Notes: generated by a model not told the origin, from the letters alone. Counted from the first letter of the stretch, positions 43,569 through 52,516 are shown. The stretch: 64,000 nucleotides of DNA from Trinickia fusca (GCF_003628145.1 NZ_RBZV01000004.1:141049-205048); one strand, 5' to 3'. Numbers and translations: made by a program.

Positions 43569-44108
43569 TCCTTCTCCGCAAGCGCGGAGCTCAAAATGCC
43601 CTGGCCGCACACTCGCGGCCAGATAAAGCGGGTGCTTCGGGCTGCCGTCGTGGTTGAGCCCAAGATGGAATAGCTTGTGTTGCGCACCGGCAGCGGACAA
43701 TAGCCGCATGACCTCGATCGCGCGCTCGCGCGCAGCGCGATGCGAGCCCCAGGCGCAGATCACTGTCGACGCGCGCTCGATCGCCTTCACAATTGCGGCA
43801 TCTGCCAGAGCGCGCTCGCCGAGCGGGTCGGGATGCTGAAGCAACTTGTTTGGATTAGTTGCGCGTAGCGGATACAGATTGACGACCTCGAGCCGCCCGA
43901 AGGCTTCTTTGACAGCCCAGGCGAGGCAGCGCGCGATCGTCGGGTCCGTCACGCGATGATCGGCAGTCGACGGATTGAGCATCAGAAATGCAACCGTTGG
44001 ATGTGCGCGATCCCACTCGCGCCACAGCAGGTATCGATACGAGCCGCAATCGCTGAACTCGGCCCCACCTTGCATCGATGCATTGGTGCTGTCAGTCAAG
44101 TATTCCAT
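43563..44108 (-). CDS. DUF1643 family protein
   Basis: 181-residue soluble protein with DUF1643 landmarks: YRYLLWREWD, VAFLMLNPSTADHRVTDPTI, NLYPLRATNP, and the glycine-rich end of VICAWGSHRAARERAIEV. The family is widespread in bacteria and phages and has no established function. ATG at 44108 is preceded by GAAGGA; a GTG at 44123 is the alternative. The 265 bases upstream (44109-44373) are relatively AT-rich and hold promoters for this and the divergent GH26-like gene. Confidence 0.87.
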   Translation of the reverse strand: MEYLTDSTNASMQGGAEFSDCGSYRYLLWREWDRAHPTVAFLMLNPSTADHRVTDPTIARCLAWAVKEAFGRLEVVNLYPLRATNPNKLLQHPDPLGERALADAAIVKAIERASTVICAWGSHRAARERAIEVMRLLSAAGAQHKLFHLGLNHDGSPKHPLYLAASVRPGHFELRACGEGS

Positions 44109-44373
44109 GACTGCGTCCTTCACGAATTAAATTCGTCGCAAATTCGTAGGAAAAGCGCGTCATTTTCGTAATTCTCCGCTCAAACCTACTCAATTGCCGA
44201 TCCCACACAAATTGAATGTCAACCTCACTGCAAGCGAATGTACGCGCATGCTAAATTCGGCCTGCCTCTGCCATTTGGCAAGCAAATAGGTCTCCTAACA
44301 GAGTGATCTATTTTTATACAGCATTCGCTACGAGAAATATTCCTTTCACTAGTACACCCATTGGAGAGCAGTC

Positions 44374-45336
44374 ATGTTTAGAACGCGACATACGTGGTCC
44401 TCTATAGTGTCGATCGCAATCGGTGTCTTGCTGACTACAGCGGCGAACGCAGGTCCCGTTATCTCGGGAAAATTTTCTCCACCTAGTGGCGATATCTATC
44501 TCGGCGTATCGACTGACTGGGATCGGCTGGACAAATTCGACCAGAACGCCGGACTGCCCACCGGCCCGGCAATCTACGGGCGCTGGACGACACCGGACGG
44601 CCCTTTCCAACCTATCTTAGATCAAACGGCGCTCCGTCCTGGCCTCACGCCCATGGTGACCTGGAATTTGCCGTTCGTAGGGGGCCAGGTCACCGATGGC
44701 AGCCATGACGGTTACATACGCACTCAGGCGGACGCGGCTAAAGCATTTGGCAAGCCGGTTTTCGTTCGTCTGGACTGGGAAATGAATGCCTTTTGGTATC
44801 CCAATTGGAACATGGACCCGGTCCAACCGGCTGAGTACGTCGCTTCGTGGAGACATGTCGTAGCCATCTTCAACGAGGAAGGTGCGACGAACGTCGCCTT
44901 CGTATGGTGCCCCAACGTCGGCGACCACTTCACCAAGACCGGTGCGCGGGTAAGAACCAGTTCATGGTATCCGGGCGACGATGTCGTAGATTGGGTCGGA
45001 CTGGATTCCTATCCTCAAAGCGACCCTAATCCGAACAATTTGCTCACCGAGACCGATGGCATGAATCAAATGGCCAACTTCGCGTTGGCACACGGGAAGC
45101 CGATGATGCTCGCCGAGTGGGCGCCCAATACGCCGCATCCCGACACCGCTGACCCGTTCAATCTGGTATTCAACTGGGCGACGGCAAACCCGGCGGTTCA
45201 AGCGTTGGTCTATTTCGATTTCATCACGCAGGGGAAAGACTTCACGCTGGCCGACCACCCCGTCGGGGCGGCAACGTATCAAGCACTGAGCAGCGACAAG
45301 TCCAAGTATTTGACTACTGTCGTCGGCGCTCAATGA
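44374..45336 (+). CDS. Secreted GH26-like glycoside hydrolase
   Basis: 320-residue exported protein. Signal peptide MFRTRHTWSSIVSIAIGVLL, cleavage near ANA. The (beta/alpha)8 fold of clan GH-A is indicated by PVFVRLDWEMNAFWYPNWN, with E136 as acid/base, and MMLAEWAPNTP, with E248 as nucleophile. VAFVWCPNVG and VVDWVGLDSYPQ lie between them. The layout matches GH26 beta-mannanase or related enzymes. The substrate is likely a beta-linked plant or microbial polysaccharide. A terminator follows at 45386. Confidence 0.85.
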   Translation: MFRTRHTWSSIVSIAIGVLLTTAANAGPVISGKFSPPSGDIYLGVSTDWDRLDKFDQNAGLPTGPAIYGRWTTPDGPFQPILDQTALRPGLTPMVTWNLPFVGGQVTDGSHDGYIRTQADAAKAFGKPVFVRLDWEMNAFWYPNWNMDPVQPAEYVASWRHVVAIFNEEGATNVAFVWCPNVGDHFTKTGARVRTSSWYPGDDVVDWVGLDSYPQSDPNPNNLLTETDGMNQMANFALAHGKPMMLAEWAPNTPHPDTADPFNLVFNWATANPAVQALVYFDFITQGKDFTLADHPVGAATYQALSSDKSKYLTTVVGAQ

Positions 45337-45385
45337 GGTTCGACGTGACCCGCGGTAGCGGTTGAGAACACCGATGGTTTGGTTC

Positions 45386-45416
45386 AAGGGGAGCGACTTT
45401 GGGCACTCCCCTTTTT
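45386..45416 (+). terminator. Rho-independent terminator after the GH26-like gene
   Basis: Stem AAGGGGAG/CTCCCCTT (8 bases, 12-base loop) followed by TTTTT, 50 bases downstream of the stop. The closest candidate gene for it is the GH26-like gene. Confidence 0.8.
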
Positions 45417-45438
45417 CAACAACGCGGTCAGCGCCCAG

Positions 45439-46254
45439 TTACTTATGCCGTACTGCCGTCGAGCTCACGACAGTCACTTCCTCGCCCGATGCCGTCGCGC
45501 CAGTGTAGGCGCCATGGAAGTACTGCGGATCGACCTTGTTCATGTCAGTCTCGGCAGGCCAACTGGCTTGCTTGTCCACTTCGATTGCCTCCGGGCTCGA
45601 CGACGTCGAGTCGACGGGCACGTAATGATTCGCCGGATTGAGCAATTCACGCAAGTCTTGATCGGCGACACCGCGCTGCGTCGCATCCAGCCCGTCCGGT
45701 CCGTCCGACTTCAGCGTCGGCTGCAAGTGCTCGAGCACCTCGTGCACCGTCGGCCCAGCATTCTCGAACGCGATGGTATTCGCGTCTTGCCCCTTGAAGT
45801 CCGTCAGGATCTGATTGAGCCCTGCGAGCGCAGCGGCCCCGCGCCCTTGGGACGAAGCACCCGCTTCGGCATGATCGACGTCCGCCTGCAATTGGATGGC
45901 ATTTTCGGAGGCCTTGACGTTCGCTGCGTCGTTACCCGAGTACTGGTTGAGCACGGTCGCCTTCGCTTCGTCGAATCCGTGCTGATCGGCCTCCATGTCC
46001 GTGACAGTCGCGCCCGCGTTGCCGGTTTCGGCCTGGTAGTACTTGAGTACGTCTCTCGTCACGGAATTGGTCAAGTCCCGGTGCGCCTGTTCATAAGCCC
46101 CCTGTGCCTTCACTGCGGCGCTACCCGTCGGTGGCTGCGGATTGGCGGTGGCCGCCGCGTCATAGCGCTGCAGCGATTGCTTCAATGCATTGTTTTCGGC
46201 ATCGATGAGCGGGGATTGCAGGGGCAGTGCCCCACCTTGGATCGCGTTGTTCAT
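45439..46254 (-). CDS. Hypothetical protein, 271 residues
   Basis: Soluble, Ala/Gln/Asn-rich, without signal peptide or membrane helix. Starts MNNAIQGGALPLQSPLIDAE and contains helical segments AYEQAHRDLTNSVTRDVLKY and NLAST-like AENAIQLQADVDHAEAG; the composition suggests a helical, partly disordered protein. Such a profile is shared by secreted effectors and surface helper proteins, but I recognise no family. AGGAG precedes the ATG at 46254. Just upstream lies an AT-rich stretch with a perfect 13-base inverted repeat (46332-46381), so the gene may be specifically regulated. Confidence 0.72.
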   Translation of the reverse strand: MNNAIQGGALPLQSPLIDAENNALKQSLQRYDAAATANPQPPTGSAAVKAQGAYEQAHRDLTNSVTRDVLKYYQAETGNAGATVTDMEADQHGFDEAKATVLNQYSGNDAANVKASENAIQLQADVDHAEAGASSQGRGAAALAGLNQILTDFKGQDANTIAFENAGPTVHEVLEHLQPTLKSDGPDGLDATQRGVADQDLRELLNPANHYVPVDSTSSSPEAIEVDKQASWPAETDMNKVDPQYFHGAYTGATASGEEVTVVSSTAVRHK

Positions 46255-46331
46255 AGGGTAGTTCTCCTGTCGAGACGATACGGATGAAAGCACGCGATAT
46301 CATGGTCGACACCCTCATTGAACGAGCGAGT

Positions 46332-46381
46332 ATTTTCCGTAAATTCAATGCGATAGGTGGCCCGGGGTATTTACGGAAAAT
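46332..46381. promoter_or_regulatory. Perfect 13-base inverted repeat upstream of the 271-residue gene
   Basis: ATTTTCCGTAAAT at 46332-46344 and ATTTACGGAAAAT at 46369-46381 are exact reverse complements 24 bases apart, in an otherwise GC-rich region about 80-130 bases upstream of the gene start. It looks like a pair of half-sites for a dimeric or looping regulator. The half-site TTTCCGTAAAT itself is nearly palindromic. Confidence 0.55.
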
Positions 46382-46480
46382 CGTGTCAAGAGCGGTAGCG
46401 CGCCGAGTACGCCGGTGGCGGCACGCATCCTCGTAGGATGACGACGCGTGGATCAATAGCGTCCCCGGTGTCGCAGGGAA

Positions 46481-47050
46481 TCACGCCCTGTCGTCACGCG
46501 TCCCCGCAGGCAATGGCGGGTTTGTTGCGCCGCTACCGAGCGGCCGCTGCATGAGCACCGTGTCCACCCACTGACCCCGTTTGAATCCGACTGCAGCCAA
46601 GACCCCGATCTTCCGGAAGCCCAGGCTCTCGTGAAGCGCAATCGATCCCGCGTTGCCGCTATCGCCTACGACGGCAAGCATTTGTCGCCATGGTCCCTGT
46701 TCGCATCGGAGAGTCAGTTCGCTCAAAAGAGCCCGACCGATCCCTCGCCGGCCCAAGCCGTTTTCAACATAGACGGAATCCTCGATCGTGAAGCGATACG
46801 CCGAACGAGGCCGATAAGGTGTCGCGTACGCGTAGCCAACCACCTTGCCCTCTACCTCCGCCACTAGATAAGGCAGCCCCGCCGTCAACACGGCATCCCG
46901 ACGCCCCGCCATATCGTCACGAGAAGGCGGCGTTTCTTCGAACGAGGCGATTCCGTTCAGCACGTAGTGCGCGTAGATGCCCTGAACGGCTGTTATGTCG
47001 GCCGTTTCGGCATCGCGCACCCAGATCTTGCTGTCAACCGTTGATTCCAT
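46481..47050 (-). CDS. GNAT acetyltransferase, phosphinothricin acetyltransferase-like
   Basis: 189-residue acetyltransferase of the Pat/MnaT group, which acetylate L-amino-acid sulfones, methionine sulfoximine or phosphinothricin. Visible landmarks are IYAHYVLNGIASFEETPPS, VGYAYATPYRPRSAYRFTIE, the acetyl-CoA loop NGLGRRGIGRALL and GDSGNAGSIALHESLGFRKI. Members usually act as detoxification enzymes. Divergent from the LysR gene at 47190, which probably regulates it. Confidence 0.9.
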   Translation of the reverse strand: MESTVDSKIWVRDAETADITAVQGIYAHYVLNGIASFEETPPSRDDMAGRRDAVLTAGLPYLVAEVEGKVVGYAYATPYRPRSAYRFTIEDSVYVENGLGRRGIGRALLSELTLRCEQGPWRQMLAVVGDSGNAGSIALHESLGFRKIGVLAAVGFKRGQWVDTVLMQRPLGSGATNPPLPAGTRDDRA

Positions 47051-47189
47051 TTATCGTCCCTAAACGCCGAACCCGACATTCGCCGCAGCATGCTCTCGCT
47101 CCGCGGTGCCCAGCAGGGATAATGCCGTGACCTCTCGCATAAAAGAAGCGTTGACAGCTTATGCGATCGATAAGCATTTCTTTGATGAA

Positions 47190-48092
47190 ATGAAGAACCT
47201 GAATCTCGACTATCTGAACACCTTCGTCGCCGTCGTCAGGCTCGGTAGCTTTTCCGCTGCCGCCGATGAGCTCCAACTCAGCCAGCCGGCGGTAAGCCTT
47301 CAAATTCGGCAACTGGAAAGGAGCCTTGGAACGACGCTAATCGAGCGCGTCGGCCGAGTGGCCAAGGCGACCGTAGCCGGCGAGGCGTTGCTAGGACACG
47401 CTACGGGGATCGACGCTGCAGTCAGGTCAGCGATCGCTGACGTTTCCCAGCATGTGGCAGAAGGCACAGGACGCGTTCGCATCGGCACCGGCGCTACCGC
47501 CTGCATTTTTTTGCTCCCACGCATCGTGGCAACCGTGCGTCGACGGTATCCCAACCTCGAGATCACGGTAACGACCGGCAACACCGCGGACATCACGAAG
47601 GCGGTCGAAGAAAACGTCCTCGACGTCGGGCTCGTCACGATGCCGGTATCGGGCCGCAGCTTGGACGTCACACCCGTGATGAACGATGAATTCGTGCTCA
47701 TCGCGCCGGCCGATATGACGCTACCCGCCCGCATCACGGCCGCCGCGCTCGCGACCCGGCCTGCCATTCTCTACGAACAGGGCGGCAACACCCGCAGAAT
47801 TACCGATGAGTGGTTTGCGCGAAGCGGCACGAAAATCACGCCGATCATGTCGATGGGAAGCGTGGAGGCAATCAAGGCAATGGTGAGCGCCGGGCTCGGC
47901 TGTGCGATTCTTCCGGCGCTTGCCACCGGCAACCTACCTTCGGCCGGCGAGGTCGTGATCCGCTCGCTGTCTCCCCGGCTCCACCGTCGACTGGCATCGG
48001 TTGTCAGACGTGACAAACGCCTATACGCCGGGCTCTCGGACGTACTCCAATGTTTCAGGGATTTGTCCAATTCAACCCGGCAAATACGGTGA
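47190..48092 (+). CDS. LysR-family transcriptional regulator
   Basis: 300-residue regulator. Helix-turn-helix: LNLDYLNTFVAVVRLGSFSA then QLSQPAVSLQIRQLE. Co-inducer domain from about residue 90 with VRIGTGATACIFLLPRIVAT. The ATG at 47190 is chosen because it puts the HTH at the usual distance; the frame is open upstream to 47106 without support. Divergent from the Pat-like gene. Its 3' end overlaps the DJ-1/PfpI gene by 21 bases. Confidence 0.88.
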   Translation: MKNLNLDYLNTFVAVVRLGSFSAAADELQLSQPAVSLQIRQLERSLGTTLIERVGRVAKATVAGEALLGHATGIDAAVRSAIADVSQHVAEGTGRVRIGTGATACIFLLPRIVATVRRRYPNLEITVTTGNTADITKAVEENVLDVGLVTMPVSGRSLDVTPVMNDEFVLIAPADMTLPARITAAALATRPAILYEQGGNTRRITDEWFARSGTKITPIMSMGSVEAIKAMVSAGLGCAILPALATGNLPSAGEVVIRSLSPRLHRRLASVVRRDKRLYAGLSDVLQCFRDLSNSTRQIR

Positions 48093-48674
48093 GATGTGCT
48101 TCAGCGCGTTCTCCACGTACGCCTCTTTCTCGCCGACAGGCGCGACGTAATGCAGCGCCGAGGCCGCGGCTTCGATGCCTTCCGTCCGCGCGATGATCCA
48201 GGCCGCAATGTACGGCGAAGCCAGGCAGCCGCCCGCAGTCGCGACATTGCCGTGTGCATAAAGCGGCTGGTTCAGAACTTCCACGCCCGCTTCCTGTACC
48301 CACGGCTTCGTCGTCAGGTCTGTGCATGCCGGGACGCTGCCGAGCAGCCCCAGCTTGGCCAAAACCAACGTGCCGGAGCACTGTGCGGCGATCAGCTGAC
48401 GGGACGGATCGAGTGTCAGGCGAGCCATCAGCCCAGCGTCGGCGACGATCTGGCGGGTCTGAACCCCGCTGCCGACAATGACTGCGTCGGCTGTACGTGC
48501 GTCCTCCAGTATCGACTGGGCACGGACGGTGACGCCGTTCATCGAAGTGACTGCTTGTTGCGGGCAGCACAAGGTCACCCGCCAATCAGGCTTGTTGATC
48601 CGGTTGAGAACGCCCAAGGCGATGAGGGAGTCGAGTTCGTTGAAACCGTCGAACGTAAGGATAGCGATATGCAT
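48072..48674 (-). CDS. DJ-1/PfpI family protein
   Basis: 200-residue class I glutamine-amidotransferase-like protein. The N-terminal strand MHIAILTFDGFNELDSLIAL and the nucleophile elbow IAAQCSGTLVLAKLGLL with C99 are clear. The usual AxCxGxxxL of chaperone/glyoxalase members reads AQCSGTLVL, so the family branch resembles isonitrile hydratase-like and transcriptional-regulator-related DJ-1 proteins. Function not assignable. Only 58 bases separate its start from the divergent GyrB-like gene. Confidence 0.88.
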   Translation of the reverse strand: MHIAILTFDGFNELDSLIALGVLNRINKPDWRVTLCCPQQAVTSMNGVTVRAQSILEDARTADAVIVGSGVQTRQIVADAGLMARLTLDPSRQLIAAQCSGTLVLAKLGLLGSVPACTDLTTKPWVQEAGVEVLNQPLYAHGNVATAGGCLASPYIAAWIIARTEGIEAAASALHYVAPVGEKEAYVENALKHISPYLPG

Positions 48675-48732
48675 GACGCGGTAAAATTAGCAGGTAGTCA
48701 CGACGGAAATCACAAGGAGATAACAGCTTATT

Positions 48733-49287
48733 ATGGATTCCAACTCCATACGCCGAAAAACTCAGTTGCTGACGCCGAATCAGGTTTGCGCTGAGCTCCT
48801 CGCCCTCAGCGTCGTCGAATACAGCTACACGCCAAGCTTAGCCATCACCGTCGAGCTGAATGAAACCGGAGGCAAGATCTCCGATACGGGTCGGGGCATG
48901 AATCTGATACCGGATCGAGGCGATACACTTCCACACGCGCAGCGTGCGCTAACCAGCATCTATCCGTGTCGCCCCGCGACGCCGGAAATCGAGTCGATCC
49001 TTTGCGCGCAGATCTGGGGAGAGCTCGGTTCACTAGGTCCGATGCTCGCCAACCTTTCTTGCCCTTCCTTGCAGTTCATCAGCCAGCGAGAAGGCGAAGT
49101 GTGGTCACAAAGCTACCGTTACGCCACGCCCGTTGGCCCAGCGACGATGCTGGGTGCTACCGATAAGACCGGGACGACCCAGGTATTCGAAACAGCGGCG
49201 CCGATCGATCGTGTCGTGATCGCGAACCTCGTCGACACCCTCTGCACAGCCATCCCTGGCCTGCGCATCACTCTGCTGACGTCCTGA
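48733..49287 (+). CDS. Stand-alone GyrB/ParE-like GHKL ATPase-domain protein
   Basis: 184-residue protein whose order of segments follows the GyrB N-terminal ATPase domain: a strand pair ITVELNETGGKISDTGRGM (GyrB: VEDNGRGI), then ALTSIYPCRPATPEI (GyrB: EVVLTxLHAGGKF), LGPMLANLSCPSLQFISQRE (GyrB: GVGxSVVNALS then strands) and GATDKTGTTQVFE (GyrB: GETDRxGTTVRF). The N-terminal ExxDN box is not apparent and the glycine-rich lid is shortened, so ATP binding may be lost. It lacks transducer, toprim and breakage domains. Function unknown; possible gyrase modulator. Confidence 0.7.
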   Translation: MDSNSIRRKTQLLTPNQVCAELLALSVVEYSYTPSLAITVELNETGGKISDTGRGMNLIPDRGDTLPHAQRALTSIYPCRPATPEIESILCAQIWGELGSLGPMLANLSCPSLQFISQREGEVWSQSYRYATPVGPATMLGATDKTGTTQVFETAAPIDRVVIANLVDTLCTAIPGLRITLLTS

Positions 49288-49306
49288 GAAGCACGATACC
49301 GTCCGG

Positions 49307-49325
49307 GGCACCGCTTTGCGGTGCC
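49307..49325 (+). terminator. Hairpin after the GyrB-like gene
   Basis: Perfect 8-base stem GGCACCGC/GCGGTGCC with a TTT loop lies 20 bases after the stop. No U-run follows, so it may act as a weak terminator or mRNA-stabilising hairpin. Confidence 0.5.
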
Positions 49326-49466
49326 TCGTGCAGCTGCGCGATCGCGATAACGGCCAGTCGATCTGCTGTAGAAATGAAATGCGCGTGCAACGTCCGCTTT
49401 CTTCGCGGGATCGGTATCATTTAAGCTATTTTTCTTGACCAGGCCGCACGGCGGGAGAATCGTGTC

Positions 49467-50087
49467 ATGCATGTCGGTGAGCGTTTCAATAGCATTACCC
49501 ACCTTGTTGGCGCGGTGTTGTCGGCGGTGGGACTTTCCGCGCTCGTAACGATGGGCGCCCTCGACGGCGATGCATACAAGGTGGTGAGCTTCAGCGTGTA
49601 CGGCGCGATGCTTTGCGCGCTCTACGGGATCTCGACGCTTTACCATAGCGTGCGCAGCCCGCGACTGAAGGCTGTCCTTCAGAAATGCGATCATTCGGCG
49701 ATCTATTTGCTGATTGCAGGCAGCTACACCCCGTTCACGCTTGTCACGCTGCGCGGGCCGTGGGGGTGGTCGCTGTTCGGCGTAAGCTGGGGGCTCGCGG
49801 CACTCGGCATCGCGCAGGAGCTCACGCTCGGGCGACGTACCCGCAGCATTTCGATGGCGCTCTACGTCGTGATGGGCTGGCTCGCGCTCGTTGCGATTCG
49901 CCCGTTGATTCATGCGCTGCCGGCGGCGGGAACGGCTTGGCTCCTCGTGGGCGGGGTAATTTACAGCGCCGGCATCTACTTCTTCATCAACGACGAGCGT
50001 ATCCGCCACGGACACGGTATCTGGCATCTGTTTGTGCTGGGCGGCAGCTTATGCCAGTTCGTGAGCGTGGCGCGATACGTGGCTTGA
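49467..50087 (+). CDS. Hemolysin III family (PAQR) membrane protein
   Basis: 206-residue seven-helix membrane protein. The PAQR zinc-site motifs are visible: GISTLYHSVRS, KCDHSAIYLLIAGSYTPF and HGHGIWHLFVLGGSL. Despite the hemolysin name, the family is thought to act as membrane-bound hydrolase-like or lipid-homeostasis factors. The ATG at 49467 follows GGGAGA. Stands alone; the following gene is convergent, 119 bases away. Confidence 0.92.
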   Translation: MHVGERFNSITHLVGAVLSAVGLSALVTMGALDGDAYKVVSFSVYGAMLCALYGISTLYHSVRSPRLKAVLQKCDHSAIYLLIAGSYTPFTLVTLRGPWGWSLFGVSWGLAALGIAQELTLGRRTRSISMALYVVMGWLALVAIRPLIHALPAAGTAWLLVGGVIYSAGIYFFINDERIRHGHGIWHLFVLGGSLCQFVSVARYVA

Positions 50088-50206
50088 TGTGCGGCGGCGG
50101 ATTCGCGCGATGGGGTGATCACGGTGTGTGATGCTTCGGCCATGCCCCCTGACGGCCAAAACCCTTGTCGGCTAGGACTGCGTCCAGGGTGTCCAAGCGT
50201 TCTAGA

Positions 50207-50764
50207 CTAGTGCCCACGCAGCACGTCCGAACGCGAAGTCGTATAGACGACACCCGACGCATCGAAATGCACGTTGAAGAATGCCTCGCCCGTCGGCCCG
50301 CCCTCCTGCCACTTCCAGCTCCATACGGTCTCCGGCTTCAGCCGATAAACGGCGACCTCGCCCGGTTTGCCAAGCAGCCGCCGCACTTCGTCCTGCGTCA
50401 TGCCGATGTGGACCTTCGCGAAGTTCTCGGCTGTCAGCACTTGAGTGACAGCACTGAGCGTGCCCTGCGGATTGATGTCGACCATGTAGGTGTTGAGGCC
50501 TTGCGGGCCACGCGGATATTCGAAGCGCTTCGAGCCGTCCGCGAACGTGCGCTCGGTCTCGGGCTTACCCAGCTGCTCACGGATCTGCGCCTCGGTGGTG
50601 ACACCCGGCGTGAGCCCTCTGAGCAGGAGCGCATCAGGCTTGATCGCGTTGAAGAAGGCCTTGAGTTTTTCCATGGCGCGCTCGCCCTCGTGATCGTCGC
50701 AGCCGGCAAGCGCGAGCGTCACGCCCAACGAAGCGACGGTAAGCAGTCTAAACAGGGATGCCAT
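50207..50764 (-). CDS. Lipoprotein with tandem BamE/SmpA-like domains
   Basis: 185-residue lipoprotein. The signal peptide MASLFRLLTVASLGVTLALA ends in a lipobox, LAGCDD. Two BamE/OmlA-type repeats follow: GVTTEAQIREQLGKPETERT (about 52-71) and IGMTQDEVRRLLGKPGEVAV (about 121-140), each followed by beta strands. BamE assists outer-membrane protein assembly, but BamE itself has one such unit and is usually about 115 residues, so this is a related lipoprotein. ATG at 50764 gives the lipobox at the right distance. Confidence 0.82.
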   Translation of the reverse strand: MASLFRLLTVASLGVTLALAGCDDHEGERAMEKLKAFFNAIKPDALLLRGLTPGVTTEAQIREQLGKPETERTFADGSKRFEYPRGPQGLNTYMVDINPQGTLSAVTQVLTAENFAKVHIGMTQDEVRRLLGKPGEVAVYRLKPETVWSWKWQEGGPTGEAFFNVHFDASGVVYTTSRSDVLRGH

Positions 50765-50978
50765 CTTGCGTAAGAGAATCGCTGCATCGCGTTGCCGATC
50801 AAGACAACAGCATAGCGCACCCGTCATGCCGGACTTCAGGCGAGCGGCAGGCGCTCACGAAGAAGCTTGACCCTGCCCGTCGCAGGGCTTCTTTGCCACC
50901 GTCAGCAGCATTGCGAACGCTTTGGCACAATGCCCCCTTTCGTTTCCGCCCGGTCGCCCTGCGCGGCACGCCACAGCG

Positions 50979-51980
50979 ATGATTCCATTTTCGGTACTCG
51001 ATCTCTCCCCCGTGCCCGTCGGCAAGACGCCGGCCGATGCCTTCCGCCATACGCTCGATCTCGCTCAACATGCCGAGCGCTTGGGCTATCTGCGCTTCTG
51101 GCTCGCCGAGCATCACAACATGCCAGGCATCGCGAGCGCGGCGACCGCAGTCGTGATCGGCCACGTTGCGGGCGGCACGAAAACGATCCGCGTCGGCTCG
51201 GGAGGCATCATGCTGCCGAATCACGCACCGCTCGTGATCGCCGAGCAGTTCGGCACGCTCGCGTCTCTGTATCCAGGGCGTATCGATCTGGGGCTCGGCC
51301 GCGCGCCGGGCACCGACCAGACCACCGCTTCAGCGCTGCGCCGCGACCTGCGTGGCAGTGCGGAGCAGTTTCCCGACGACGTAGTGGAGTTGCAGCGTTA
51401 TTTCGCCGAGCCGGTTGCCGGTCAACGCGTTCGCGCGGTGCCCGGCGCGGGCCTGAATGTGCCGATCTGGCTGCTCGGCTCATCGCTGTTCTCCGCGCAG
51501 CTCGCGGCGGCACTCGGCTTGCCGTTCGCGTTCGCGTCGCACTTCGCGCCCGATCAGCTACTCACGGCACTCAAGGTGTACCGCTCGCAGTTTCGTCCGT
51601 CCGCGGCACTCGCGAAGCCCTATGCGATGGTCGGCGTGAACCTCTTCGCTGCCGATACCGACGCCGAGGCCGCACGGCTCTTCACTTCACTACAGCAGCA
51701 GTTCCTCGCACTGCGTCGCGGCACGCCCGGACAGCTGCCGCCCCCCGTCGATCGGCTCGAAGCATCGGAGCTCGAACTGGCGGGCGTCGCGCATTCGCTG
51801 GCTTGTTCGGCGATCGGCAGCCCCAAGACGGTACGCGCCGGACTGGAATCGATCATCGCGCAGACCCAGGCCGACGAGCTCATCCTCACTGCGCAAATCT
51901 ACGATCACGCGGCGCGGCTTCGCTCATTCGAAATCGGCGCAGAGGTGCGCAACGCGATGGCAACGGCAACCGCAGGCTGA
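50979..51980 (+). CDS. LLM-class flavin-dependent oxidoreductase (YhbW-like)
   Basis: 333-residue luciferase-like monooxygenase. Typical segments: [74 protein letters not shown] and the C-terminal [19 protein letters not shown]. These FMNH2-dependent enzymes oxidise a small organic substrate; the natural substrate of this branch is unknown. ATG at 50979 is chosen because the family begins at [11 protein letters not shown]. Confidence 0.92.
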   Translation: MIPFSVLDLSPVPVGKTPADAFRHTLDLAQHAERLGYLRFWLAEHHNMPGIASAATAVVIGHVAGGTKTIRVGSGGIMLPNHAPLVIAEQFGTLASLYPGRIDLGLGRAPGTDQTTASALRRDLRGSAEQFPDDVVELQRYFAEPVAGQRVRAVPGAGLNVPIWLLGSSLFSAQLAAALGLPFAFASHFAPDQLLTALKVYRSQFRPSAALAKPYAMVGVNLFAADTDAEAARLFTSLQQQFLALRRGTPGQLPPPVDRLEASELELAGVAHSLACSAIGSPKTVRAGLESIIAQTQADELILTAQIYDHAARLRSFEIGAEVRNAMATATAG

Positions 51981-52117
51981 AAGCCGTTTTAGCCTCAGCA
52001 AAATTGTTTGCTCACAGTGCTTACGTTTTGTCACGAGATCAGGGTCAACTCATGTCGTCGGGCTCGCGTTAAACAGGCAGCGCTGAACTTTCTCAGCCGC
52101 CTTAAAAGGAGTCACAC

Positions 52118-52516
52118 ATGAAGACGATTTTCGCTGCTCTCGCTTCCGCTCTGCTCGTTTCGACGGCTTTCGCGCAGACCGCCGCACCGGCATCGTCGAC
52201 TGCGGCAACCGCCGCCACCACCGCTGCTCCGGCCGGTCAAGCAGACTTGAAGGCCAGCACCGAAATGCAGAGCGGCGCGACGAAGGCCGACGCTTCGACC
52301 AACGAAGCGAGCCCCGCAACCGACAAGGCGGGCGCCGACGTTCACGCTAAAAAGAAGGCTGCCGTCCACGCCAAGACTCACGCACACAAGATGAGCAAGA
52401 AGAAGGAAAGCGTGGACACGGGTGCCGAAAAGGCCAAGACCGATACCGGCAACGACGCCACCACGGCACCCGCGAAGGCCGACACCAAGACCGATGGCAC
52501 GGTCAAGACGCAATAA
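52118..52516 (+). CDS. Low-complexity exported protein
   Basis: 132-residue secreted protein. Signal peptide MKTIFAALASALLVSTAFAQ, then a mature chain of Ala, Thr, Lys, Asp and Ser with a central basic patch (HAKKKAAVHAKTHAHKMSKK) and almost no hydrophobic core, so probably disordered. The basic and acidic character could suit periplasmic polyanion binding. AAAGGAG precedes the ATG and a strong terminator follows at 52573, so it is a monocistronic gene. Function unknown. Confidence 0.83.
   Translation: MKTIFAALASALLVSTAFAQTAAPASSTAATAATTAAPAGQADLKASTEMQSGATKADASTNEASPATDKAGADVHAKKKAAVHAKTHAHKMSKKKESVDTGAEKAKTDTGNDATTAPAKADTKTDGTVKTQ

Noticed and set aside
45439-46254. Type III secretion harpin or effector
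   Set aside because: Composition fits loosely, but no hrpII box, chaperone or secretion genes were seen nearby.
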